Assembly: GCA_030037185.1 (NCBI GenBank)
Contig: JASHRR010000071.1
Coordinates: forward strand, 1-7,177
DNA: 7,177 nt
Source: Xanthobacteraceae bacterium
Lineage (GTDB): Bacteria; Pseudomonadota; Alphaproteobacteria; Rhizobiales; Xanthobacteraceae
Reading direction: 5' to 3'
Shown here: positions 1 to 6,535 of the stretch, one piece after another
How the letters are laid out: each line of letters starts with the position of its first letter
Numbering within the stretch: position 1 is the stretch's first letter
The notes under the pieces: generated by a model
Database searches by the model: none
Told to the model about the DNA's origin: nothing
The model's input: only the letters and a program-made list of their open reading frames with translations
Made by a program: the position numbers and the translations under genes

Positions 1-96
1 GAAGACGCGCTTGCGAGGCAGATCCTCACTTGACCTCAAGCAATAGTGTCGCTCCCGCACGGTGATTGGGATAGCCGAGCAACTTCCGCAAAGACG

Positions 97-178
97 GATT
101 GCCAAAAGTTCCCATGACATTGCCAAAACTTCCCGTGACGGATTGCTAAAAGTTCCCGGTGAAATTTGGACTTTTCCC
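97..178 (+). repeat. Phased imperfect direct repeats with TTCCC core
   Basis: Three 17-base units of the form GATTGCYAAAASTTCCC begin at 97, 118 (first base C) and 141. A fourth, diverged unit ends at 178. Their TTCCC cores start at 109, 130, 153 and 174, so the spacing is 21, 23 and 21 bases, about two helical turns each. A weaker TTCC sits at 84. The array lies 90 to 170 bases before the receptor start. It could be a set of sites for a regulator binding one face of the DNA. It could also be the terminal multiple-repeat region of an IS21-type element: such ends carry tandem repeats, and a TGT that could be the outer tip lies at 47. No transposase gene is present, so an IS would be reduced to one end. 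Confidence 0.6.
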
Positions 179-193
179 GCTTCAAATCGGGAA
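174..193. promoter_or_regulatory. Inverted repeat, possible operator
   Basis: TTCCCG, eight bases, then CGGGAA form a perfect 6-bp dyad about 75 bases before the receptor start. Its left arm is the core of the last direct repeat of the upstream array. Position and symmetry fit a protein-binding site for control of the receptor operon. No convincing -35/-10 pair could be assigned next to it. Confidence 0.3.
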
Positions 194-265
194 CTCGATC
201 CCGTGACAGGCAACGTGGAATCTCTCACCCTACAGGGAGGATACGGGAAGCGTTGAGGGGGGCAT

Positions 266-2755
266 ATGAGTAATCGTGACGTTTGCAACTGGGGTGAACG
301 TGCGTTCGTCGTTGCCCCGGTGGTTGCCATTGGGCTGTCGATTATCCCGTCGAGTGCATCGGCCCAGACCGTGCTGCCAGACATCAACGTAATCGCGCCG
401 ACGCCGCTGTCCGGCACGCGCACTAAGCCCAGCGGCACGCCGGCGACGGCGACAGGTGCATTGGGAGCGCCGGTGACAGGAACGGCCGGGCCTGCGGACC
501 TGACGTCGATCGATCGCGACAAGGTGCCGTCGAACACCGTCGTGCTGACGCCGAACGATTTCAATCATGAGGATACGCCCGATTTCCTTGACGCCCTGAA
601 TCGCGGTCTGCCCGGCGTCTCGCTCAGCGATCAGACCGGCAACCCGTTCCAGAAGGATCTCGACTACCGCGGTTACACGGCGTCACCGGTGCAGGGAACG
701 CCGCAGGGCATCGCGGTCTATCAGAACGGCGTGCGCATCAACGAATCCTGGGGCGATATCGTCAACTGGGATTTCATCCCGGAAAAGGCGATCGACAAGG
801 TTTCGCTGTTTCCCAGCAACCCGATATTCGGCCTCAACGCCATCGGCGGCGCCCTGAGCATCCAGATGAAGAACGGCTTCACCTATCAGGGTACGGAATT
901 CGAAGGCATGGCCGGCTCCTATGACCGCATCCAGGGCAGCGTGCAGGCCGGCAAGCAGGATGGCAATCTCTCCGCCTACGCGTTGTTCGAATCGGCCTAC
1001 GACAAGGGATGGCGCGACTTTGCATCGGATTCACACATAAACCGCATGTATGCGGACGTCGGTGCACGCAACGAGCAGACCGAATTCCACATCAGCTTCA
1101 CCGGCGCCAACGACATCCTCGGGAATGTGGCGGCCACGCCGCTCAATATGCTCAGTCAGAGTTATTCGAGCGTCTATACATGGCCGCAGTTCACACATCT
1201 GCAGCTCGCGTTCCTGCAGGCGAACTTGACCCGCAATTTCTCGGACACTTTGTCATTCCAGGGCAATCTCTACTACCGTGGGTTCTGGCAGGCCCACGTG
1301 GACGGCAATGGCACAAATGCATTTCCGTGTGATAGCAGTGGTGGTAAGTCCAGCAGCCAATTTCTGTGCCTTGGCAGCGGCGACCCGGTCTTCGGTACCA
1401 ATCCGGTGTTGAACCCGGTTGCTAATACCGGCGCTTTCCTGGGCGAACTCGACGACAATTGGGTCTCCACCAACACCATCGGCGGCACTGCCCAGCTCAC
1501 GAGCACGAACAAGGTGTTGGAGCACGATAACCATGTCGTCGTGGGTGCCAGCCTCGATCACGGCTACACCCAGTTCACGGCAACCAGCCAGCTTGGAACG
1601 ATCGATCCTCAGACCCTGTTCGTACAAGGACTCGGGATCTTCCTCAACCAGCCAGCCGACGACAACAGCTTCGTCAACCTGCACGCCACTAACACCTACA
1701 CTGGCTTCTATGCGACCGACACCTTCGATGTGACGAACAAGCTGTCGGTCACTGCGGGCGCCCGGTTCAATATCACCGAGATCAACCTGCAGGACGAGTC
1801 CGGGGAAAATCCGCTCGTCAACGGCAACAACCAGTTCCAACATTTCAACCCGATGGTCGGCGCGACCTACAAGATTACGCCCAACCTGACCGCCTACGCC
1901 GATTATGCGATAGCCAACCGCGCCCCGACGCCGTTGGAGCTTGGGTGCTCCAGTCCGACCAATCCATGCCAGATCGACACCTTTCTAGTGGCCGATCCGC
2001 CGCTCAAGCAAGTGGTGACGCATACCGTCGAAGCGGGCCTGCGCGGCACGTTCGGAACGGACGCCAAGACCGGCCTGCTGACATGGGGCCTCGGCGCATT
2101 CGATGCCGTATCCGACGACGACATTATCAACGTCGCCGCGCAACTCGGAGAGGTGGCTAATTTCGGCTTCTTCCAGAATTTCGGAAAGACAGAGCGCAAG
2201 GGCATCGAGGCCAAGGTCGACTATACCAATGAACAGTGGAAACTTTACGCCAACTACACTTATGTCGACGCTACCTATCAGAGTGCGGGGGTACTGAATA
2301 CACCTTTTAATCCGGCTGCTATGACCGACCCAAACACCGGCATCCAATTTGTCAACGTTGTGCCGGGCGACCATATCGGGGGCATTCCGGCACACCGCTT
2401 CAAGGCCGGTGCCGATTACGCCGTTACGGATAAGTGGAAGGTCGGCGGCGACCTCAATGTCGTAGGGACTTCGTACCTCGTTAACGACGACACAAACGTG
2501 AACCCGAAGGTACCGGCCTACGCGGTGCTGAACCTGCACACGTCCTATCAGCTGACGCCGAACGTCGAGCTGTTCGGCCTGATCAACAACGCGCTCAACC
2601 AGCATTACTATCTGTTCGGCACGTTCACAGATACGGGTGGCTTCACCCCCGCGAACAACGCCAACCCCAATACGCTCGGGGCGTTGACCGATCCTCGCGC
2701 CTTCGTGCCCGGAATGCCGTTCGCAGCCTATGCGGGTCTGAAGGCGACGTTCTGA
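266..2755 (+). CDS. TonB-dependent outer-membrane receptor
   Basis: This 829-residue protein is an energy-coupled outer-membrane importer. A signal peptide covers about residues 1-33 (hydrophobic stretch then SASA-Q). A TonB-box-like stretch, LPDINVIAPT, follows at about 37-46. The plug domain spans about 85-203 and includes PGVSL, an RGYTASP stretch, GTPQGIAVYQNGVRINE from residue 144, and GLNAIGGALSIQMK. The rest reads as a 22-strand beta-barrel with alternating aromatic strands and ends in YAGLKATF, the terminal Phe expected for barrel insertion. Length is normal for the family. ATG 266 is the earliest possible start because an in-frame TGA lies at 254-256, and a purine-rich ribosome site (GAGGGGGG, 255-262) precedes it. 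The next gene starts 68 bases on in the same direction. The family is certain but the substrate cannot be read from the sequence. A metal complex is suggested only by the two downstream genes. Confidence 0.95.
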   Translation: MSNRDVCNWGERAFVVAPVVAIGLSIIPSSASAQTVLPDINVIAPTPLSGTRTKPSGTPATATGALGAPVTGTAGPADLTSIDRDKVPSNTVVLTPNDFNHEDTPDFLDALNRGLPGVSLSDQTGNPFQKDLDYRGYTASPVQGTPQGIAVYQNGVRINESWGDIVNWDFIPEKAIDKVSLFPSNPIFGLNAIGGALSIQMKNGFTYQGTEFEGMAGSYDRIQGSVQAGKQDGNLSAYALFESAYDKGWRDFASDSHINRMYADVGARNEQTEFHISFTGANDILGNVAATPLNMLSQSYSSVYTWPQFTHLQLAFLQANLTRNFSDTLSFQGNLYYRGFWQAHVDGNGTNAFPCDSSGGKSSSQFLCLGSGDPVFGTNPVLNPVANTGAFLGELDDNWVSTNTIGGTAQLTSTNKVLEHDNHVVVGASLDHGYTQFTATSQLGTIDPQTLFVQGLGIFLNQPADDNSFVNLHATNTYTGFYATDTFDVTNKLSVTAGARFNITEINLQDESGENPLVNGNNQFQHFNPMVGATYKITPNLTAYADYAIANRAPTPLELGCSSPTNPCQIDTFLVADPPLKQVVTHTVEAGLRGTFGTDAKTGLLTWGLGAFDAVSDDDIINVAAQLGEVANFGFFQNFGKTERKGIEAKVDYTNEQWKLYANYTYVDATYQSAGVLNTPFNPAAMTDPNTGIQFVNVVPGDHIGGIPAHRFKAGADYAVTDKWKVGGDLNVVGTSYLVNDDTNVNPKVPAYAVLNLHTSYQLTPNVELFGLINNALNQHYYLFGTFTDTGGFTPANNANPNTLGALTDPRAFVPGMPFAAYAGLKATF

Positions 2756-2823
2756 GCCGGGGTAACCGAAGGCTAATATTGCCGTCAAATGCGGCCCGCG
2801 GATCGCGTGGCGGAGGAACGAAA

Positions 2824-3168
2824 ATGAATAGGGTTATCCACGCCGGACTCGCGCTCACCGTCATCTCTTCAGGCGCGTTTGCCGCGGAGCGTCCTACTCG
2901 ATTCTGGAATCTCACCCGCCATACGATCAGTGAATTCTACCTTGCGCCTGCAGGGACAACGCATTGGGGCGACAACCAGTGCAAGAACGATAAAGACGGA
3001 ACGGTTGATTCAGATGAGCGCTTGCGGATTACCGGCACACCGTCCGGACTTTATGACGCCAGGCTCAAGGACGTGTCCGGGCGGGTCTGCCTCGTCCGAA
3101 ATATCAAGGTGGAGGCCGGCCAAATCTTTTCCGTCGAGGAAAAGGATTTGACATCCTGCGATCGTTGA
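2824..3168 (+). CDS. Small exported protein with an EF-hand-like loop
   Basis: The product is 114 residues. Residues 1-20 are a signal peptide (basic start, hydrophobic core, GAFA-A), so it is probably periplasmic. The mature part begins TRFWNLTRHTISEFYLAPAG, resembling small exported proteins with an N-T-x-x-x-I-x-E-x-Y-x-(S/A)PAG-x-x-x-WG motif; I recall that family from memory and it has no firm function. Residues 54-65 read KNDKDGTVDSDE. They fit a 12-position EF-hand loop with Asp at 3, 5 and 9, Gly at 6, Val at 8 and Glu at 12, but Lys replaces the usual Asp at position 1. Cysteines are at 53, 89 and 112. ATG 2824 is chosen because GGAGG (2812-2816) stands seven bases before it and the signal peptide starts there; an in-frame TTG at 2779 lacks both. 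It lies between the receptor and propeller genes, probably in one operon. Metal binding is an inference. Confidence 0.9.
   Translation: MNRVIHAGLALTVISSGAFAAERPTRFWNLTRHTISEFYLAPAGTTHWGDNQCKNDKDGTVDSDERLRITGTPSGLYDARLKDVSGRVCLVRNIKVEAGQIFSVEEKDLTSCDR
2983..3018 (+). other. EF-hand-like metal-binding loop (coding motif)
   Basis: These twelve codons encode residues 54-65 of the small exported protein, KNDKDGTVDSDE. Oxygen ligands are available at loop positions 3, 5, 9 and 12, with the invariant Gly at 6 and a hydrophobic residue at 8. Asp at position 9 is also a feature of lanmodulin loops. Position 1 is Lys instead of Asp, and there is only one loop, so binding may be weak, need a partner, or be absent. 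Confidence 0.5.
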
Positions 3169-3252
3169 TCCGCCGGCATCGGTTCTCGAGACCTGGAAAA
3201 GCTTCATCTTGCGTCGGGGCGAATCAAATCAACCAAAATTGGAGATGCGCTC

Positions 3253-4242
3253 GTGCCAATTCGTCAGCTGTTGGCGGCTTCAAGTTTGGCAGCGATGCTC
3301 CTGGTCGCTGCATCCTCGGGAGGTTTAGCCAAGGACACCGGGTTCGTGTTCGTAAGCAACGAAAGGACCAATAATCTCATCATCATCGACCCCAAAACGA
3401 ACACCGTTGTCAAGGATCTCAAGACGTCGCGCCGTCCGCGTGACATGCATTTCAATGCCGATCACACCAAGCTCTATGTGGTGTGCGGCGACGATGACGT
3501 GATTGATATCATCGATGTCGGGAAGCTCGAAGTGGTCGGCAAGTTGTCCACCGGGGCGAGCCCGGAGACCTTCGGCATCGACGAGTCTCGTCGCCGCATC
3601 TATGTGTCGAACGAGGAAGGTTCTTCACTCGCCATTATCGACATTGATCAGAACATCATCGTTCAAGAGGTGCCGACTGGCGCCGAGCCGGAGGGCGTGC
3701 TCGTCAGCGAGAATGGCCATTTCGTCTATGTGACATCCGAGGTTGGCGATCTTGTCCACCTCGTCGATGCCGATTCGGGCAATGTGGTGCAGGATGTGGT
3801 GGTCGGAACAAGGCCACGCCGGTTCGTCGCGACGCCCGACGGCGAGGAATTGTGGGTGTCGACCGAATTGTCCGGCGAAGTCTACGTTATCGACCGCGAG
3901 ACATTCACCGTTGAAGGCAAAATCGAGTTCCTGCCCCCGGGCATGCGCAAGACCGACGTGACGCCGGTCGATCTGCGGATAACGAAAGATGGCAAGACGG
4001 CGTATGTAACGTTGGGGCACGCCGCCCACGTCGCTATCGTCGACGTGCCCACTCGCAAGGTCGAGGGCTACATCCTGGTCGGCAAGCGCTCCTGGGGCCT
4101 TGGGATGTCGCGCGACGAGAAGACCCTCTATGTCGCCAACGGTTTAGGTGACGACGTCACCGTCATCGATCTCAAGACCCGAAAGGCCTCGCTGTCGATC
4201 CCGGTCGGCCGCATTCCGTGGGGCGTCGTGATCGATGACTAG
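3253..4242 (+). CDS. YVTN seven-bladed beta-propeller periplasmic protein
   Basis: This protein has 329 residues, with a signal peptide at about 1-26 (ending SSGGLA-K). Seven regularly spaced repeats carry the YVTN-type strand followed by a V/I-I-D strand. They start near residues 33 (FVSNERTNNLIIID), 75, 117, 159, 201, 251 and 293 (YVANGLGDDVTVID), filling one closed propeller. Overall it resembles the family named PQQ-dependent catabolism-associated beta-propeller protein (TIGR03866 type), usually found with PQQ alcohol dehydrogenases and their transport genes. That assignment is from memory of the family and was not searched. The start is GTG 3253: GGAG at 3241-3244 is well placed, and the next in-frame ATG (3295) would cut off the signal peptide. 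It follows the small exported gene by 84 bases. The role is probably binding or scaffolding in the periplasm; no catalytic residues are apparent. Confidence 0.92.
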   Translation: MPIRQLLAASSLAAMLLVAASSGGLAKDTGFVFVSNERTNNLIIIDPKTNTVVKDLKTSRRPRDMHFNADHTKLYVVCGDDDVIDIIDVGKLEVVGKLSTGASPETFGIDESRRRIYVSNEEGSSLAIIDIDQNIIVQEVPTGAEPEGVLVSENGHFVYVTSEVGDLVHLVDADSGNVVQDVVVGTRPRRFVATPDGEELWVSTELSGEVYVIDRETFTVEGKIEFLPPGMRKTDVTPVDLRITKDGKTAYVTLGHAAHVAIVDVPTRKVEGYILVGKRSWGLGMSRDEKTLYVANGLGDDVTVIDLKTRKASLSIPVGRIPWGVVIDD

Positions 4243-4819
4243 ACACTCTACTGACACCGCACATGCGGTCGGCACGACCAATGATCGCTCGTACAGCAGC
4301 TTGCCTAGCTGTTGGTGTTGCGCGAGCAACAGCAACAGCAGTGAACGCGCGTGAGCCTAGCAGCTTACGGGGTTGTAGCCGGCGGATACTTCTCGTCGTC
4401 AAAGCACCGAGGTCCGAAGTGGGTCACTTTCAGACCAAACCGGACGCTACATCGCTGCCGGTCGACCGGTCCGGTCCTCATGCAGGAGCTGACGTTCTGC
4501 ACCTTGCGTTCGTCTTGAGCAACGCGCTCGGTCGCCCACGTGTTTTCCGGAATACCGCAGCCTGCCCGTCGCCAACCGATCTCCAGCGAAGTGATTGGCA
4601 AAGGCCTGCGTGTCCTCCGGCCGAACGGCGCAGGGTGTACGTGAGCTGCGCCGCCGACAGGTCTGCCGCTGCGAATCACCTCTCTGTTCACGGGGTCCCG
4701 CATCTTGCCGGTACGCACACGCCGGTCATGAACTCGACTGCGCTTCATAGCGACTAAAAGCTATCTATGGATGCAACGTCGCGGATCGTGGTAGTGTCCT
4801 AGCACCATTGGAGGCAGCG
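4243..4819. other. Region without a recognisable gene
   Basis: No reading frame here has a credible ribosome site together with recognisable protein content. The two longest frames (plus strand 4263-4757, minus strand 4365-4748) are rich in Arg, Pro and Ser and look like translated noncoding GC-rich DNA. The minus-strand frames may hold fragments of an old gene, but I recognise nothing in them. The only structure I see is the hairpin at 4308-4339. Confidence 0.5.
4308..4339 (+). terminator. Strong hairpin after the propeller gene
   Basis: GCTGTTGGTGTTGC and GCAACAGCAACAGC pair over 14 positions with one G-G mismatch, around a four-base GCGA loop. The hairpin lies 65 bases after the propeller stop. 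No T run follows, so it is not a classical Rho-independent terminator. It could block 3' exonucleases or help end the three-gene transcript. Confidence 0.35.
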
Positions 4820-5354
4820 ATGCCAAAATCCTTTTTGGGGGCCTAACACCGACAGGCAATCAAATGCCGAAGGTCCCACCCATCGAATCCAGATCAATAC
4901 TCGCGTTATCACGTCTGCTCTCGCCGTCGCGGGAGCGCTCCTCATCGGCAATCAGGCTATGGCGCAGGGGCGGCAACCGACCGAACCGGCACATCGGAAA
5001 CCGATCGTGATTGCCAACGACAATGGCGGCCTTCTACTAAACTACTATGAACGATATCAGGCGTACGTTGCATCGGGCGCGACGTTTCGCATTGATGGGC
5101 GGTGCCGCTCAGCTTGCACTCTTGTGCTCGCTTGGGCTGACCGCGTGTGCGTCACCGAGCGGGCCGCGCTTGGTTTCCATCAGGTTCGGGACGAAAGCGG
5201 CCAGTGAGCGCAAAGCGAGAGTGACCGTGTGATGTCGCTCTATCCTGCGCCGGTTCGGGAGTACATTTTAGCCCGTGGTGGTCTGCCACCGCCATGGGGC
5301 ACGATGTGGGTGTCGGGTCCGGCGTTGCGCGGTTTGGTTAAGCCTTGCGAGTAA
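4820..5354 (+). pseudogene. Broken ClpP/crotonase-like periplasmic protein gene
   Basis: One frame encodes a signal peptide (INTRVITSALAVAGALLI..AMAQ, about 4893-4967). A domain follows with IVIANDNGG, then IDGRCRSACTLVL (Ser codon at 5109) and ALGFH. This pattern is typical of the COG3904-type periplasmic proteins with a ClpP/crotonase-like fold, in which Ser sits in a G-x-C-x-S-A-C motif. The frame hits TGA at 5205-5207 but continues without a shift for 48 codons. These include a family-like ending (MSLYPAPVREYILARGGLPP, then VSGPALRG, then KPCE) and stop at 5352-5354. At the front, ATG 4820 has a good GGAGG at 4810-4814 but runs into TAA at 4844. Removing one base from the T5G5 run at 4832-4841 would join it to the main frame. 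Otherwise the first in-frame ATG (4959) lies inside the signal peptide. The original start is therefore uncertain, but the internal stop is clear. A truncated product may still be made. Confidence 0.7.
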
Positions 5355-5526
5355 CCCCCGAACCGTCAAGGTCGGACTCGAACCGCTTGCTAAGCACCCG
5401 ATCCGCGCGAACACGTCACAAAAATGGCACCGCAGCGGCGCAGCGCGCCTAGAACACCTGACCGGGAGCGCGTGATCGGCCATGTGCGCGTGAGGTCGGC
5501 ACGGGTGACTTCGCCTTTGCGGCGGG

Positions 5527-5697
5527 TCATCTCCGGATTGCCATCAGCCTGTTGGCAGGCACCTTGAATTGTGCCGCGGCCGTCTCCATCGCGGTGGTCT
5601 CGTCAGGGGCTTCTACGGTGCGGAGCCATACGGCTTTGCTGGCGAACTTGTAGATGTTCCAGCTTGCTGGTTTCGGCGGGTCCGGTTTCTTCGCCAT
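5527..5697 (-). CDS. Small conserved-type hypothetical protein, 56 residues
   Basis: The minus-strand frame from ATG at 5697 encodes MAKKPDPPKPASWNIYKFAS, then KAVWLRTVEAPDETTAMETA and AAQFKVPANRLMAIRR. The pattern (Pro/Lys-rich start, SW-x-I-Y-K, WLG/R-T-V-E-A-x-D-E, A-x-x-x-AA-x-x-F, ending in R-R) resembles a short uncharacterised protein common in Bradyrhizobium and relatives. That resemblance is from memory, and its function is unknown. It has no signal peptide or membrane segment, so it is probably cytoplasmic. The middle (EAPDETTAMETAAAQFKV) fits a helix. The frame stays open upstream of 5697, but the content there does not look like protein and MAKKP is the natural start, although no strong ribosome site precedes it. 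It is convergent with the broken protease-like gene and divergent from the membrane protein gene. Confidence 0.75.
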   Translation of the reverse strand: MAKKPDPPKPASWNIYKFASKAVWLRTVEAPDETTAMETAAAQFKVPANRLMAIRR

Positions 5698-5805
5698 GGC
5701 GGCAGTATCGGCCGCGGGGAGTGCCCTGCCAACACCAAAAAATGTTGACGCTAGCGATGCAGAATTGCCACCACTCGTCGTCCACTCTGTGTCAACGGAG
5801 GGCGC

Positions 5806-6083
5806 ATGACAAAATTCGAGCCGCCGAAGCTGTCGTGGAATCCCTGGTTGGGATTGATCATTTTTTGGTTCCCACAGCGTACCTTGCAGTAGAGGGTTGG
5901 TCCGGTAACGCGAAGCAGTGGAATTATTTAGTGGCTGGGGCGACCTGTACCTTGTGGCAGGCAGCCCTGTTATTAGGGTCGAGATTGGGTTGGAAGGACA
6001 CAGTGCTTCACCGGGTGGTCGGGGCACTTTTCGTTGCAGGTTTCTTGCTGGGGTTGCTGTTGAATTTCCTCTTCCCGCGATGA
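5806..6083 (+). pseudogene. Three-helix membrane protein gene split by a frameshift
   Basis: ATG 5806, with GGAGG at 5797-5801, opens MTKFEPPKLSWNPWLGLIIF and then ends at TAG 5890. The next frame takes over at the T6 run 5861-5866 and continues LVPTAYLAVEGW, YLVAGATCTLWQAALLLGS and VVGALFVAGFLLGLLLNFLF, ending PR-TGA at 6081-6083. One extra T would fuse the two into a 92-residue protein with three membrane helices and a cytoplasm-like basic/proline start. The second frame has no start of its own near the join, which supports a single original gene. It may be a real deletion, a base error in a homopolymer, or ribosome or polymerase slippage on the T run. The family is not recognised. It is divergent from the 56-residue gene, and a small ORF overlaps its stop. 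Confidence 0.7.
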
Positions 6084-6247
6084 CCGAAACCGTTATCTCC
6101 CGCGATTACCGCTGCGATCGTGGGCGCCGGATAACGGATAACCAGCCAGCGCCACCGAGCCCGTTGGGCTGTCTTGGCGCTATCGCAGGCGCTGTCCTAA
6201 TGCCCATTGCGGGCTTGTCTCCGGAGTGCGCGCTGGTTAGTGTATAA
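6080..6247 (+). CDS. Possible small ORF coupled to the membrane protein gene
   Basis: The ATG at 6080 overlaps the TGA of the membrane protein gene as ATGA, an arrangement typical of translational coupling. The 55-residue product begins MTETVISRDYRCDRGRRITD and has one hydrophobic stretch (LGCLGAIAGAVLMPIAGL), so it may be a single-pass membrane peptide. The hydrophobic stretch breaks off into a short tail, which could mean the original gene was longer and has been truncated or shifted. I do not recognise the product, and it could be a chance frame. Confidence 0.35.
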   Translation: MTETVISRDYRCDRGRRITDNQPAPPSPLGCLGAIAGAVLMPIAGLSPECALVSV

Positions 6248-6278
6248 CCGGGAAATCGAAGCGGAAACATCTATTGCT

Positions 6279-6512
6279 TTGAGCAACACTGAAAAGCAGC
6301 CCGCACCGTGAGCGCCACCTTGGCGTGACCGCGAGAAGGCGCGAGTCGATCTCATTCTCAACGCCACCACCAGGGCAAAAATGGATTGCCTGGCACGTCA
6401 CAATGGTTATACAATAACTGATCTGATAGAGGAACTGGTGGAGAGCGCCGAGCGGCGGGTCACATCAAGGCTCGCCGGCAAGGCGCTCAAGGTCTACCTC
6501 GATAGCGAATGA
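6279..6512 (+). pseudogene. Ribbon-helix-helix-like regulator gene with internal TGA
   Basis: From TTG 6279 the frame reads MSNTEKQPAP, then TGA at 6309-6311. It continues in the same frame APPWRDREKARVDLILNATT, RAKMDCLARHNGYTITDLIE, ELVESAERRVT and ends LKVYLDSE-TGA at 6510-6512. The pattern (a basic/hydrophobic strand RVDLILNA, then a helix AKMDCLARHNG, a turn, and a helix TITDLIEELVESA) fits a ribbon-helix-helix DNA-binding domain like those of CopG/Arc-type or plasmid replication-control repressors. The internal TGA is one change from CGA. If translation restarts at ATG 6381, the product would be 43 residues and lack the DNA-contacting strand, so it would probably not work. No strong ribosome site precedes TTG 6279. 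A perfect 13-bp dyad lies inside the gene and another lies just after it. Confidence 0.6.
6406..6418. promoter_or_regulatory. Dyad GTTATACAATAAC, copy 1
   Basis: GTTAT-ACA-ATAAC is a perfect 5-3-5 inverted repeat. This copy lies inside the regulator gene, in codons for NGYTITD, so it could be coincidental. An identical copy 130 bp downstream and its AT-rich makeup argue for a binding site. Confidence 0.35.
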
Positions 6513-6535
6513 ACGCACCATCACCAACAAACAGA

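Noticed and set aside
1253..1843. 196-codon minus-strand open frame opposite the receptor gene
   Set aside because: It is a shadow of the receptor coding frame; the content is Val/Glu/Arg-rich without motifs.
1985..2788. 267-codon minus-strand open frame opposite the receptor gene
   Set aside because: It lies wholly against a certain receptor barrel, has no recognisable domain or ribosome site, and is explained by GC-rich codon bias.
4365..4748. 127-codon minus-strand open frame in the gene-poor region
   Set aside because: No ribosome site, no recognisable motif, and a composition like noncoding GC-rich DNA.
5047..5232. Plus-strand frame with a lipoprotein-like start (hydrophobic stretch then LTACAS)
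   Set aside because: It overlaps the protease-like gene, whose IDGRCRSACT and GFH motifs lie in the other frame. The lipobox likeness is a by-product of that sequence.
5362..5400. tRNA-like T-arm on the minus strand (GGTTCGAGTCC)
   Set aside because: The flanking stem pairs only three bases, and there is no acceptor stem, anticodon arm or CCA; it is a chance match.
6129..6142. Tandem GGATAAC GGATAAC
   Set aside because: Only two 7-base copies inside a possible small ORF; too short to distinguish from chance.
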